Shown one piece after another: positions 1-10,560 of a stretch of 34,319 nucleotides of DNA. The stretch's first letter is position 1, and each line of letters begins with the position of its first letter. Where the stretch lies: positions 858,883 through 893,201 of the forward strand of contig BFEA01000019.1 in the NCBI GenBank assembly GCA_003427395.1. Direction: 5' to 3'. The DNA is from Chara braunii (taxonomy: Eukaryota > Streptophyta > Charophyceae > Charales > Characeae). The notes beneath the pieces are model-generated. The model ran no database searches and was not told the DNA's origin. It worked only from the letters and a program-made list of their open reading frames with translations. The translations under genes were made by a program, and so were the position numbers.

Positions 1-98
<98 letters not shown>

Positions 99-100
99 CG

Positions 101-170
<70 letters not shown>
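1..170. repeat. Compound CT/GT microsatellite
   Basis: Alternating blocks of (TC)n and (TG)n: TC about 1-15, TG 16-42, TC 43-95, then two TG blocks to about 170. Short open frames read through it only because two-base repeats lack stops. They encode Cys-Val and Leu-Ser runs and are not genes. Confidence 0.97.
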
Positions 171-173
<3 letters not shown>

Positions 174-236
174 CCTTTATTGAGTACAACCACGATGTGG
201 TGGTACCAACGGAACATTGGGACACATCTACTTCAA

Positions 237-272
237 TTTTTATTTTTATTTTTATTTTTATTTTTATTTATT
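237..272 (+). repeat. (TTTTTA)n hexanucleotide tract
   Basis: About six tandem TTTTTA units, 65 bases after the dinucleotide block. Simple repeat with no other signal. Confidence 0.9.
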
Positions 273-299
273 TTCTATGTTGGACTTGAGTTAGAAACC

Positions 300-2441
300 A
301 GCTGAAGGGGGGTTCCAAGGATTTTTGAAAATTAGGGGTGTTCCAGATCAAAAACAAGGAATCCACCGTTGCAAGCATAAGAGAGGACAAAGAGGGAACT
401 TATGCACCAGAAACAAAAAGAAAGAGGCAATCAAGGGAGAACGCAAGTTGACAAAAAAGGGTACAAATCAATGGCATGAGCCTTCAAAAATTCAAAAATT
501 ATGAGAGGAAGAGGGAGCCCAAAAGGACTTGTGGATGAGCAAAGACTAGATGCATTGCTTTCCGACATGGAATGCTTTTGGAATGCAATTCAAAAGTTTT
601 CCAGCACATGGCGTAAAGGTGGGAATTCAAGAACAACGAACATAACTGCGCCTTTCTTCCCTAGGTCTCCTCTTTTATGCATCGTGTGAAACAAAATGTT
701 AAGAAAGGGGCAGTCAAGAGAGAATGCAACTTCGCTGGAAAGGAGGCAAATCGATCGCATAAGCATTCAAAAGTCCGAAGATAATGTGCGTAAGAGGGTT
801 GGCGGATGAGCAAAGGCTAAACGCATTTCTTCCTGATATGAAAAGGTTTAGGAATAGATTGTGAGTCTCGTTGCTATTCACCAGCTCCCATACATGCAGC
901 GCAAAGGTCAAAATCGTGGAAGAACGATCATAATTGTATTTTTTCGTTGGTCTTCTGCTCTACGCACCTTATGTGGACAAAGCCTCAGGCAAACACTTGG
1001 GTATATGTTGTTCTCGTTTCCAAACCTCACAAAATGTTTGTGGCTAACACTTGGGTACAAAGGGTCTAGGGATTACAAGCAACTGTTCGAGAGGCAAAAA
1101 TAGGGAATAAGGCAGGAAATAAGTTTTTACAGTCAGATAACGTTTAAGATACGTATAACATGAGCGACAATCCTGATGGGGGAAAAACAAGGTGGTGGAT
1201 ATGAGCCGGTACTTATAGTACATCCTATTCACATACATTGGATTGATCATCATAATGGGTGGAAAAACGCATACAAGCACCACTATGAATACCGATATTT
1301 GAGGAAATAAGAAAGCAATCATACTACTTATCATATTTTCATACTCAAAATGAAGAGCAAATTTCAAAAAACACAATTACTCTTACTCATATTAACATAA
1401 TGTTATACAACATGCGCAAGTTTCTTATCATGCAATTGATCACCTTCACAATCCATCACTAAAAGCCTCCACAAATGCTTCAATTTCAATAATAAACCAA
1501 TTTATTGTGTGGCTTCACAGATCATCCTTTATAGTTTTTGTAACACATTGGGTCTCACCAAAAATATAAATTGAGTCCATCATATACAAACATTCCCACG
1601 TATCAACAACCGTTTGTCTTGCTCCCTAATGCATACCAGCTTGTCACCCTGCTTGATCTTGCATCGTTGAAATCAATGTTTGAGCACTTGCAACACTTCA
1701 TAATGTATATGTTACGCCAAAATGTGGCTACCAGTACATCGAGACTCTTTACACCTCAAGTACCATATCCGATTATTTTGCATACATCACTTATGACATA
1801 TGCAAAGATGGAGAAGGAGAGAAAATTGTAAGTATGAGATTCATGACATGTTATTGTACGGGTGACGGGGTACTGAGCTAAGGTGACGGGGAAAGACATA
1901 TTCGATGTTGGAAGGGGGGTAAACCTGTGGGAAAAAAGTGATAAAAAAAAAGTGCATGATTTAATTTAGGTGTAGTGAGAGTTTTGACTTGACACCACTA
2001 CATCAGTCCAACACCCACCCGTCTTACTCAATCATACATCAGAAAGAAGAAAAAGGTAAAGGGGTAAGGGTGAATGGTGTGAAACGTGGAAGTCGAAAGG
2101 GTTTGGTGAGCAAGTTAGTTAGGGTCATGTAATGTGTATGACAATTTATTGGGGTACGATATAAGTAATAAAGGACATAACACACATCTATGTAAGAATG
2201 GTAGTGAAGGAAACCAAAAAGTTGAGGATATAGGTTGTGTAAGGTGACAGGCAAAAGTATAATTATACAGTGAGGTCGCAATTTTTAACACATGTGACAT
2301 ATAATACCACATAAAAATTAATGTTGCATTTATAAAATTTGAACGAATGAAACATTCATTGCGTATGTATTCAAATGTCAGCTAATTTGTTCCAACGTGC
2401 AAAATCTACAAGGATTTTTTCAAAATTATCTCAAACTTTAA
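300..2441. other. No recognisable gene
   Basis: AT-rich sequence with only short frames (at most about 110 codons) and no family motif, RNA gene or repeat that I can name. Two stretches at about 500-600 and 790-850 look like degenerate copies of each other: both contain 'gatgagcaaag' followed by a 'gcattt/gcattg' context. This suggests an old local duplication of roughly 275 bp. Confidence 0.5.
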
Positions 2442-4145
2442 AGCAAAAAAATCAAAAATTGGCACTACATCACAAGGAAACCAGCCCAAGGAGACCTAGG
2501 TATCATAGACCCCAAACAGGAAACCAAAGCCTTACAAGTTAAATAGGTGATCAAACTACTGACAAAACCAGGCACGGCCTGGAATAAACTGGCTTTGGAT
2601 AGCATCAGGGGCCTAGCACCTATATCCAAACCAGCAAACATGTCCGGTCTGTTCTGGGTGATGTCGAAGGATTGGATTCTGAATACAGGACGCAGAAATC
2701 AACGAAGAGGAACTGACCCAAACGTAGTCAGGCCTCCTACACCCTATTGGACTGCACTGCTACGGACATGGCGGGGAGTCATGCCGAAAAAGGTGGGTAA
2801 ACCCAAATCCAAAGACGAGGTTCTGAGGCAACCTCTGTTTAGTAATCCGTGGGTGAGAGACGAAGGTGACCACCAATTATCCCTTAACCCTAGAGGAAGG
2901 AGATGGTTATCTTGGATCAAACATGGTGTTTGGAAAGTGAGTCATCTGTGGAATGACAAGAGAAAGGACTGGGTGACAGAACAGGAACTTGCCTCCCAAC
3001 TGAAAGGCTGTCACCGGCAAGACGATAATCTACAATTTATTATCAACAGCTTTCCTGAAGGCTGGAAGGATCTGTTGACTGAAGTCTCAACCTGGAAATC
3101 GGGCGAATGGGGAGTGAGGATACAGGAGTTGACTCCGTCTAGGGCCTATCAATTCTCCCATAAACAGCAAGGATCGGATACCCTGGCGGTGTTCACTTCT
3201 TTCCCAATTACCTCCTCGACGCAAGGCCTTCCATCAATCCTGAATCAAGAGGTAGAAAGAACAGTCCTTAACCCCTTTGTACTAAGAAAAGTAAGGGTGC
3301 TGAGATCATGGCCAAAAACAATATTTAGAGTAGATACGGCGATTCAAAATTTGGAATTTGACCCAGCAGAGTGGGCTTGGATACCTGACAGAACCAGAAG
3401 TCCCAAAACGTATATCCCCATTCAGGAATACACTGTTAAACTGGGGTACAATCTACTCCTCAAAACAAAAGACCCGGATTCGACGATCAAGAACAGATGG
3501 CAGAAGTTAATAGGCCAAGACGCCAGTCAGATTTCACAAATACCATGGAAAAAATTTAAGACAATTCGTCCAGTCAAAATTAGGAGCCTCCAATGGCTCA
3601 TCACATATGTAGCTCTACCAGTTAACCAGTGGTTACATATCAGAAGAAAGAAGAACGATCCTAACAGCTCAGATCTATGCACGGTCTGTTCATAAAATAA
3701 ACATGAAGATATATTACATTATCTGATACGCTGTAGAGAGGCAACCGAATACTGGGCGAGAGCCTCGGATCTATGGGACTCCCTCTTCCAGATTCCCCTC
3801 CCTGAACATCCTGTCCAACTCCTTCTATGGACTAGCATCCCTGCCCAATTTCATAAGTCAGAGAAAATATGGTTTGGAATGATCCGAAAGACGACGCTGT
3901 GGTCCATCTGGAAGGAAAGGTGCTGCAGAACTATTGAGGGACTCTCGACTCCAAGGGAAAAGGTATGGGCGGAGACGAAGACCCTGATACAGGCTGAGAT
4001 TCTTTGCAAATGGCATAAGACAAGACAATCTATGCCGGATGACATAGAGCAACATGAAAAAATCAAGGCAAACTTTACTAAGGTGTGGCTTGCAAGGAGC
4101 AGAGTGGCGGAGATAATCGACTCTCGCATTAGGTGGAAGGACTGA
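2442..4145 (+). pseudogene. LINE ORF2 C-terminal fragment (post-RT region plus zf-RVT)
   Basis: One reading frame runs for about 567 codons with only two stops, TAG at 2544-2546 and TAA at 3693-3695. The first part reads WHYITRKPAQGDLGIIDP, matching the motif just after the reverse transcriptase palm/thumb in plant L1-type ORF2 proteins. It continues with KLLTKPGTAWNKLAL. Near 3675-3740 the frame reads CTVC, then the second stop, then a His-His-Cys stretch (HEDILHYLIRC). This is the zf-RVT CCHC finger of plant LINEs. The stop codon sits inside the finger, between its CxxC and HxxxH/C halves, so a translated product would lack half of it. A basic, Trp-rich tail to 4145 follows. The first stop probably replaces Trp (TGG to TAG) and the second Gln, from the family context. 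The catalytic RT core is absent, so this copy cannot move itself. An older reading as a host gene is unlikely. Confidence 0.85.
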
Positions 4146-4516
4146 CACAATTCAGAAACAGGGAGGAGGAGGCAGAGTTCTCAGTCAGCAGAAGGACCAA
4201 CTCTATCACAGGCCACATAATGAGTGGAGCTTGGATTCAAATACTTTAGCTTCCATGGCGTCCTGTTCTTTCTTGTTTTTATTGTTTATACGACATGCTT
4301 AAGCAGTAGTCCTGAAAGGAAAGAAGAAGGAAAGGCAAGCTGACAGTCAATCCTTCACGCAGGTGGAGTAATCAATGTTGTTCAGGGTTCCTTCGGCCGA
4401 ACGGAAGGAAGCCTGAGTGGGTTCATGATGTAATATTTTTCTGACTTGCCGGTGGAATAGGAACCGGACTGATGCTCCCCAGAATGGAAATGGAGCCGGG
4501 GCCATAAGGACCTGAT

Positions 4517-4545
4517 TTAAAATAAATAAATAAATAAATAAATAA
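4517..4545 (+). repeat. (TAAA)n tail of the LINE
   Basis: About six TAAA/AAAT units following TTTAAAA. LINEs of this class end in short A-rich tandem units added at target-primed reverse transcription. The position, about 370-400 bases after the end of the coding frame, fits a 3' terminus. Confidence 0.8.
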
Positions 4546-5589
4546 TGTACCCTGGAATACTATCAAAATTATAAAAGATATACACAACAACGCTCGCTAA
4601 AACTTGACGCGTTACATAATGGACATAAACAATACACACAAGTTCTTAAACCCACTGTTATTACTATTAAATGTTTCTATCTGCAAGGATTTGGTTCCTC
4701 GGTAGGCCTAAGGGGCTCATTTTGCAATGTGTGCCCGCTCTAAGTGAAGGCGGGCCTCATAAACTTACAAGAGGCCCCTTGTTGTCAATTTTGCGTTTAG
4801 GGTTCAGACAGTTGCTTCGCGTCAGCTGGTTGAGGGAACCCAGACCACGGTCAGCAACATTTTGTTTCAGCCTTCTAGTCCTCTCTCGAAAAAAATATGG
4901 AAGCAGGCCCTGGGCCGCTCCCAAAACAGGAAGCACGACACGCAATTGGGAGGCGCAACCGAATGGGGCCCAGGGCAATAACAGCGTGGTGCAGAGGCCC
5001 AGCTGCACAGGGCCTACCGGAAGCTTCTGGGCGCAGGCCCAACCAAGCCAGGCAGCACACTAGGCCAGACACTTTTCATATAGGAAAGTGCTCGCTACCT
5101 GGCAAGTCATTCGTGTACTTGCCAGTTGTGCGGCAGCGCTGCTTGAGCCTGCGCTCGCGTGTTGTAGGTTGCGCTAAGGCAAGGTGTTCGGGCACGTGCA
5201 GTCGTGTGTGCACGGCGTTGTTGAGGGCAACGCCATAGCGCGGCCTCCATAACCGACCGAGATTGGTTGTACAGGAAGAGGTAGTGATGGTCTTCGACTC
5301 TTGGTGTACGAGGAAGGAGAAGTGGGTGAGAGTCGAGGAAGAGAAAGAGAGAGATTGACGTGAGGGCATATACCTGGTTTCGGCGATAGTCTGCATGGGC
5401 TGACATCTTCATGTACTCCGGTTTTGCTATTGACGTCAACAACAACATTGTCAATTCGTAGGCTGGAAGTAGTTACGTCATAGTAGTTTGGGCGTTGAGC
5501 GTCATGTAGGGGAAGGACTTTGGATACTTATGTTGGTGACGGCGAGAGTATGCTCTCATTGACACTCGGATTCAGTGCCTTGGTTCTCT
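4546..5589. other. No recognisable gene
   Basis: Mixed-composition DNA, GC-rich between about 4860 and 5260. Overlapping frames of 60-130 codons on both strands are low-complexity shadows. 5100-5590 may be part of the LTR that ends at 5702, but its left end cannot be fixed because no second LTR is visible. Confidence 0.4.
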
Positions 5590-5702
5590 ATTGATGTAAT
5601 ATCAGTGCATTTTCTGCTTTCTGGACTGTTTGAGACTTGTTGGCTTTCAATATGATTTTGCATCTGGAATCTGTCATTTCGGTATTGCTACTTTTCCTTG
5701 CA
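5590..5702 (+). mobile_element. 3' end of a degenerate LTR (retrotransposon)
   Basis: The sequence ends in ...TTGCA at 5702, matching the conserved terminal CA of LTRs, and is followed after three bases by a primer-binding site. The left boundary is not determined; 5590 is only the start of the AT-rich stretch before the PBS. Inference from the PBS position. Confidence 0.45.
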
Positions 5703-5705
5703 ATT

Positions 5706-5717
5706 TGGTATTAGAGC
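5706..5717 (+). promoter_or_regulatory. Retrotransposon primer-binding site (initiator tRNA-Met type)
   Basis: TGGTATTAGAGC differs by one base from TGGTATCAGAGC, the standard plant PBS complementary to the 3' end of initiator tRNA-Met. It lies three bases after an LTR-like CA end. The single C-to-T change is a transition, in keeping with a decayed copy. Confidence 0.65.
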
Positions 5718-5770
5718 TAGTTCAAACTACACTTGTTTGTTCTCCGCAATAGCTATTCGGTGTTTCGCTT

Positions 5771-5902
5771 ATGATGGTGGGGCAGGGCAGTGATAACGCT
5801 TATGTGTTGAATGTGAGGTGGCCCAGGGTCGTGTGGGCGTGCCAGAAAGGCTATGTGGTGACATTGGGGTGTACGCTGGATGATGAGAATTCGTTGATGT
5901 GA
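5771..5902 (+). pseudogene. Possible gag start of the LTR element (stub)
   Basis: A 43-codon frame starts with ATGATGGTGGGG 54 bases after the primer-binding site, where gag would begin in a Copia- or Gypsy-type element. It ends at TGA 5900-5902 and no gag, protease, integrase or RT motif follows. The call is by position only and the protein itself is not recognisable. Confidence 0.25.
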
Positions 5903-6734
5903 CATTTAAGTTGAGGTGGAAATGCATTTCGCTGTTTGTTGTGCCAAGGCAAGGGCCGGTCATCATAAATCCACGTTAAGTTGTTGGTGAGAAATTTGTG
6001 GTTTGGGGCAGCATTATGAGGTACGTTGATCTCATCCTTATCTACCCTCTGCATTGCGTTTATCGTGAGGAAGTGAGTTTTGTCTTGAGAGTCCTCTCGA
6101 TATGGGTTGTTGCGAGCCCTCAACCTTGAGAGTCGAAATTATTCCTGGGCAGCAAGCTGATGGGAGACGGGCGAAGCCTTAGAAGGGTCATGGACGAAGC
6201 ACACGGGTCACGGTCACCATGCCAGCCGACTCAGACTAGTACATGCATGCTTTGCCGCAAGTCCTTGGTTCTGTTTGCTGCGCTAAGGGAGGTCGTGTTG
6301 GGCAGGCCAGCCCTATAAGAGACGCATACCAGACCGTTTATAAATATTTTTTGCAGATTCGAATTGAATCGTGACCGTGATCGCCGTCCTGTCTGTAACA
6401 TTAAATAATTTATGAGGACCTTGGGGCTTGTCCTTAAAATGGCTCTTGATCAGCCAGATCAATTGGATGTAAGGCTAGTTGCATGCGAGGATAAAGAAAA
6501 TGCAGGGCTGGCAGGCTTAGCATAGGCTTGGGGCACAGGGGTGGGCTGGATTGCACACCTTTAGATACGCTGCTCAACCAGATGCTCAATACGTTGACAC
6601 AAGTGACTACTCACGAGGGATAAAGGGAAGATTATGGCAACCTCTTTGCCGCTAAAATACTTAGATAATTTGTCATCCAGCATGCATCTCCACAAATAAC
6701 TTATTTTTATTTTTTGATTATTTAGTTGTTACGG
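5903..6734. other. No recognisable gene
   Basis: No frame of note. Could be decayed internal sequence of the LTR element that starts before it, but no retroviral-type protein motif can be read in any frame. Confidence 0.4.
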
Positions 6735-6741
6735 TGTCGTA

Positions 6742-6767
6742 CCAAATACCCTTACAAGGGTATTTGG
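6742..6767 (+). repeat. Terminal hairpin, copy 1
   Basis: CCAAATACCCTT, two-base loop AC, then AAGGGTATTTGG: 12 of 12 base pairs. See copies at 27152 and 33237 (the latter on the minus strand). Confidence 0.9.
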
Positions 6768-7180
6768 CGTGCTTTTTGCAAGTCACGCCAATGTGGTCTC
6801 TTTCGAAGGTGGCGGCGCGCTCGAGGGTGAGAGCTGAAGTCCTTGCCCGGGTGAGTGGCGCGTGCGGTGTGTCAACGGCGGGGTGCAACCATGCCGGGCC
6901 TAGGTGTGCACGGTATCGCCGGCCAGAGGGACGCGTGGCCCCTAATCCCCTTACTTTTACTGTGATTACCCTGCGTTTATATTTATTTTGTTATTTTTAT
7001 TTTTATTATTCCTACTTTTTTTTTTATGTCTTCAAAGTTTGACTTGGTGATCGGTTTCGAGGCCGACGTCAGGACCGACGGGCCTGACTCGGCTGCTACG
7101 TCGTCGGACACGGGTGGTCGTCGCGGCAGTTAAGGACCTTGAGCACACGTGAGCCGGTGGGAGCCAGACCCACGAGGAGG

Positions 7181-7300
7181 AAAAAACTAGGGTGGCGAGG
7201 CTCGTTGTGGGTTCACAGTCCGCCACCCACCATCTGTTGTGGCGAGGACCTTGAGCAACAACTGGAAAAAACTAGGGTGGCGAGGACCTTGAGCAACAAC
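7181..7300 (+). repeat. Local duplication
   Basis: AAAAAACTAGGGTGGCGAGG occurs at 7181-7200 and again at 7266-7285. A neighbouring segment starting GGCGAGGACCTTGAG occurs at 7241-7262 and 7279-7300. The two pairs interlock, so the block arose by partial overlapping duplication. Confidence 0.85.
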
Positions 7301-7947
7301 GAGCACGAGAGGGCTAAAAACAAAGATCTCATCCGATTCCCGATGGAATCGGGAAGGATATAAGCTTGTACTGAGGTTATGGGAGGCGGCGAACACCTTG
7401 GTGAAGACGGACTGGAAGGGGGAGCAACAAAAACTACGGTGCGGTGAGCGGGAGCTGCGTGAGGAAAAAGTAACTATGCGAGGGGAAATGAACCTACCTG
7501 CGTTTTCGATGGAGATTCGTTATTTTTCCTTTACAGAAGTAGCAGGGCAGATCCATCTGTCGTGGTGGTCACTATCCACTTCGCAGTTGGACTTGTGGTG
7601 GCCATGTTTCGACTGTCAGGGTAGAGTCTGTCTCCATCACATTTGTGTCCCTAGTGTTCACTGTGTGAGCCACGGTCATCGCCATCGTCGTGCAGCTTGC
7701 CTTCGGGGTACGCATGCTCATGTTGCTGAGAGTGACTTGTTTGTTGTTGCTCCTTCGCTAAGGTTGGTCTGCCTTGCCTGCGTCGGCTCTCGAGGTCGCA
7801 CTCATCTGGCAGAGTGTCTCACCGGGTTCGCTTGTGGTTGTCTAATTTAGTTCTCAACGTTGTGGATGTGTCTGAACGCGACCGCCATAGTGGCTAGGTG
7901 CATTGAGGGGAGCGAGATCAAGAAAATCTAGAATCGGATGAGGGAAC

Positions 7948-7949
<2 letters not shown>

Positions 7950-8037
<88 letters not shown>
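7950..8037 (+). repeat. (GA)n microsatellite
   Basis: About 44 uninterrupted GA units. Confidence 0.98.
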
Positions 8038-8039
<2 letters not shown>

Positions 8040-9497
8040 AGCTTACCTTGAAGACCAAAGCTGGCAATGCGAGAATGAATCGAACGTCGGGCTATGTGCC
8101 AGACTGCAGGGCTGCCAGCAGGTGCGAATGTGAGAGTCTGTGAGACTCTCTCTAAAAGTCAAACTGGCAACTCAGAATGAGCCGTGGAACAAGGGACCGT
8201 GTCTAGAGGAGGAAGACCATCCGGATCTCAACGGGAAACTTACCACTCTTCTAAATGAACTTGGCCAAGTGGACGGCCATGTGCATTTATGTGCTAAGGG
8301 CAGAGAGCAAGAAGAGAAGATCGAACTTACCTGTACCTGTTGTTTGTAATCATCTGAAAGTAAGCCATGGTCTCGACGCTGCAGTATTGCTAGCAAGAAA
8401 GATAGAGGATCAGTTTCTCATAAAGAAAGGAATAAGCAAGATGGGAAAAAAAAGTTGAACAGCTATGTACCTGGCAAGACGAACTAATGATGTTAAGGAT
8501 GTTTGTGGTATTGTGGGACTGAGGTACCGTGGGTCATCGGGCAGTTTGACCATTGCGGTGTCTTTTACTATGCCTTGGCTATGCGACCGACTGTGCTACC
8601 TTGTCGACGTTTTTTCTACAACAGTTCTTGTTGCTATTACGGATGGTTGTACTGCTGCTAGTACAGTTGCAAGGCCTACCGTGGGCTCGTTATGTTGTTG
8701 TACTGGTTGCATCATGATGATCAACACTGCGTAACACGGGGATAATTGTCATTGCACAGGCTACAGATCACTGAGGACTGAGTAAGTGTTGTTGATCGAA
8801 GGAAGAATGGTTGTGAGGTGGTGTCGAGTTTAGTGTTGATTGTTGGTGACGGTTTGTTCTACTCGTACACGACCATCTCAAGCAGCGTAGCAACAGTTTG
8901 ACCAGAAGTGACGACGCTGCAGTTTAAGGGAGTTACTAAGCTTTGTGAAAGGAGGCTATCATTGCAGTTTGGAAGTCAGAGTGCCGCTTGATCTGCATTT
9001 GCACATGGGTTAGTCATCTCCTCTGCGTTTTTGGCTACCATTGCGGGGCCCTCAGGCGTTTGAAGAGATCAAGGCCCTCTCACGTGAGTCTGAGAGGACC
9101 CCTCTCGTATCTGAGTGTCTGAATATTTCTCCTTCTGTCCTTCTCACTCTCAGTCTAGTCTTTTGGTTCTGAGAGGAAGGCGGTAGGCGGGATTGAAACC
9201 CGTAATCTGTGCCAAGGCCTCTCTGGGAGGTCCACCCCACCGATTGCGGGAGCTCTGCCAGAGTTCAGGCGGGACTCTGGGGGCGGTGAACCTTGAGGTA
9301 GGCTGACAAGGTCTCCCTTAGGATCCCGTATACCCCTACCTACATCACCCTTCATTCAGCTTGACTGAATTTTGGCTTTGTATATTTCCTTGACTTTAAT
9401 TAAGGATTTCAACCAAATCAGAGAAAAAATATTATGCATGTTTAACTTTATTTTCCTTGAAATGAAATCTACAATGTCTGCTTGTGATGATATAAAT
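8038..9497. other. No recognisable gene
   Basis: Frames up to 89 codons (for example 8465-8734, hydrophobic and Cys-rich near its end) show no family signature. A GC-rich stretch at 9180-9300 has imperfect inverted repeats (CCAGAGT/ACTCTGG) and a tRNA T-arm-like patch, discussed under rejected items. Confidence 0.4.
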
Positions 9498-9872
9498 GGG
9501 GCTGGAGATGAGGTCCTCCTGACTAATCTGGTCGCCTTGCTCGTTTGCCTAAAACATTGAACTGGGGCTGGGGATGAGGTCCTCCTGACTAATCCGGTTG
9601 CCTTGCTCGTTTGCCTAAGACATTGAACTGGGACTGGAAATGAGTTCCTCCTAACTGATCCGGTCGCCTTGCTCGTTTGCCTAAGACATTGAGCTGAGGC
9701 TGGAGATGAGGTCCTCCTGACTGTTCCGGTCGCCTTGCTCGTTTGCCTAAGACATTGAACTCGGGTTGGAGATGAGGTCCTCCTGACTGATCCGGTCGCC
9801 TTGCTTGTTTGCCTAAGACATTGAACTGGGCTGGAGATGAGGTCCTTCTGACTGATTCGGTCGCCTTGCTAA
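9498..9872 (+). repeat. 66-bp minisatellite, 5.7 copies
   Basis: Units start at 9498, 9564, 9630, 9696, 9762 and 9828, the last cut short after its 'gtcgccttgct' segment. Each runs 'GGGGCTGGAGATGAGG...' to '...GACATTGAACT'. Units differ by one to six substitutions; the last lacks one G. The period is a multiple of three, but every unit carries an in-frame TGA, so it does not encode a repeat protein in that frame. Confidence 0.97.
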
Positions 9873-10249
9873 GTCAGTGAGATTGCATGGGGCTTGACCG
9901 AGAACAACTTGGAAAGTTAAAAATGAACTAAATAAGATACAAGACTTATGTCTTTGTGAATAAGGACAAACAAAAGATAAAAACTTTGGATAAACAAACC
10001 CCTTGTTTTCGAAATGGCTCAATGAGTTGTTGACATGACATGCTTCCTAGCAATGTCTTATTTTTGTTGAAGCTCTGTCTATTTTTGTTGCTAAGTAGGG
10101 TAGTCTGTTAGTGTTGTCTACGTGCTGGAGCTATAGGAGTTAGTTCAATTCCTGCATTTTTCGAGTCAAGTTTATTTTACTTAGTTTTAATTATCTCATT
10201 TTCTCGGATAATTTATTTTACTTGACGCTGTACAAATTTTGGAAAACTA
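9873..10249. other. No recognisable gene
   Basis: AT-rich sequence without motifs. Confidence 0.4.
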
Positions 10250-10560
10250 CTTTTCCTACGGGAAGCGCCGCCAAAATTTCTACAAAACCAAAGAGTTTGT
10301 CAAATTTTGAATCTCAAAGTTCAACTTTTGTCTAAGATTATACATGGCTTAGTTAAAATATGACAATCCTACCTTTCTAGGGAAGTGCTGCCAATTTTTT
10401 TACTGAATCATGAAGTTAGACAAAATTTGACTTTGTGAAGTCAGAATTATTTTGAATTTAATATTTAGATTTGTATAAATTCTGAAAAGACATGTTTTCT
10501 ACAAGAAACGCTATCGAAATTTTCTTAGTTTTGAAGAGCTATATTATATTATGGTAGGAA
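10250..10560 (+). repeat. Degenerate ~120-bp tandem repeat, about 2.5 copies
   Basis: A core reading GGAAGCGCCGCCAAAATTT (10261), GGAAGTGCTGCCAATTTTT (10381) and AGAAACGCTATCGAAATTTT (10504) recurs every 120-123 bases. Each is preceded by a pyrimidine-rich 'cttttCcTac' type segment. After the first two come AAATTTGA-like words. Identity between copies is roughly 60-65% by eye. Confidence 0.7.

Larger units (their letters stand above)
2442..4545 (+). mobile_element. 5'-truncated LINE (L1-type) copy with A-rich tail
   Basis: The element holds only the 3' part of a LINE: the region downstream of the reverse transcriptase core, the C-terminal zinc finger, about 390 bases of 3' UTR and a (TAAA)n-type tail at about 4517-4545. 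The coding frame opens right after an in-frame TAA at 2439. There is no upstream endonuclease or YADD reverse-transcriptase block, which is the usual form of a 5'-truncated insertion made by target-primed reverse transcription. Clean target-site duplications were not found; the nearest candidate, TCAAAATTAT at 2420 and 4563, does not directly abut the element. Confidence 0.85.
6735..7949 (+). mobile_element. Hairpin-ended repeat family, copy 1 (plus orientation)
   Basis: Begins TGTCG followed by a perfect 12-bp-arm hairpin (6742-6753 with 6756-6767). Several short landmarks are shared in the same order with the copy at 27145: the hairpin, a CGTCGGAC-CGGG motif (7098; 28332), an A-rich ACTAG motif (7181; 28356) and a CGATTCC-loop-GGAATCGG stem-loop (7330; 28851). 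The right end is unknown; I stop at the GA microsatellite. No coding motif is readable. A 150-codon frame at 7398-7850 has no recognisable domain and is probably chance. Confidence 0.45.

Noticed and set aside
2420-4572. TCAAAATTAT on both sides of the LINE as target-site duplication
   Set aside because: The copies lie some 20 bases away from the element's start and from its tail end, and the word is AT-rich. Chance is likely.
7398-7850. 150-residue frame as a gene
   Set aside because: No motif, odd composition (Cys/His/Trp-rich) and located inside a repeated family copy.
9190-9240. tRNA-like stretch on the minus strand (CGGGTTTCAATCCCG with flanking pairable ends)
   Set aside because: The T-arm-like hairpin and a possible acceptor stem are only about 60 bases apart in total, with no anticodon arm and a poor B box. 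At most a tRNA-derived repeat fragment.
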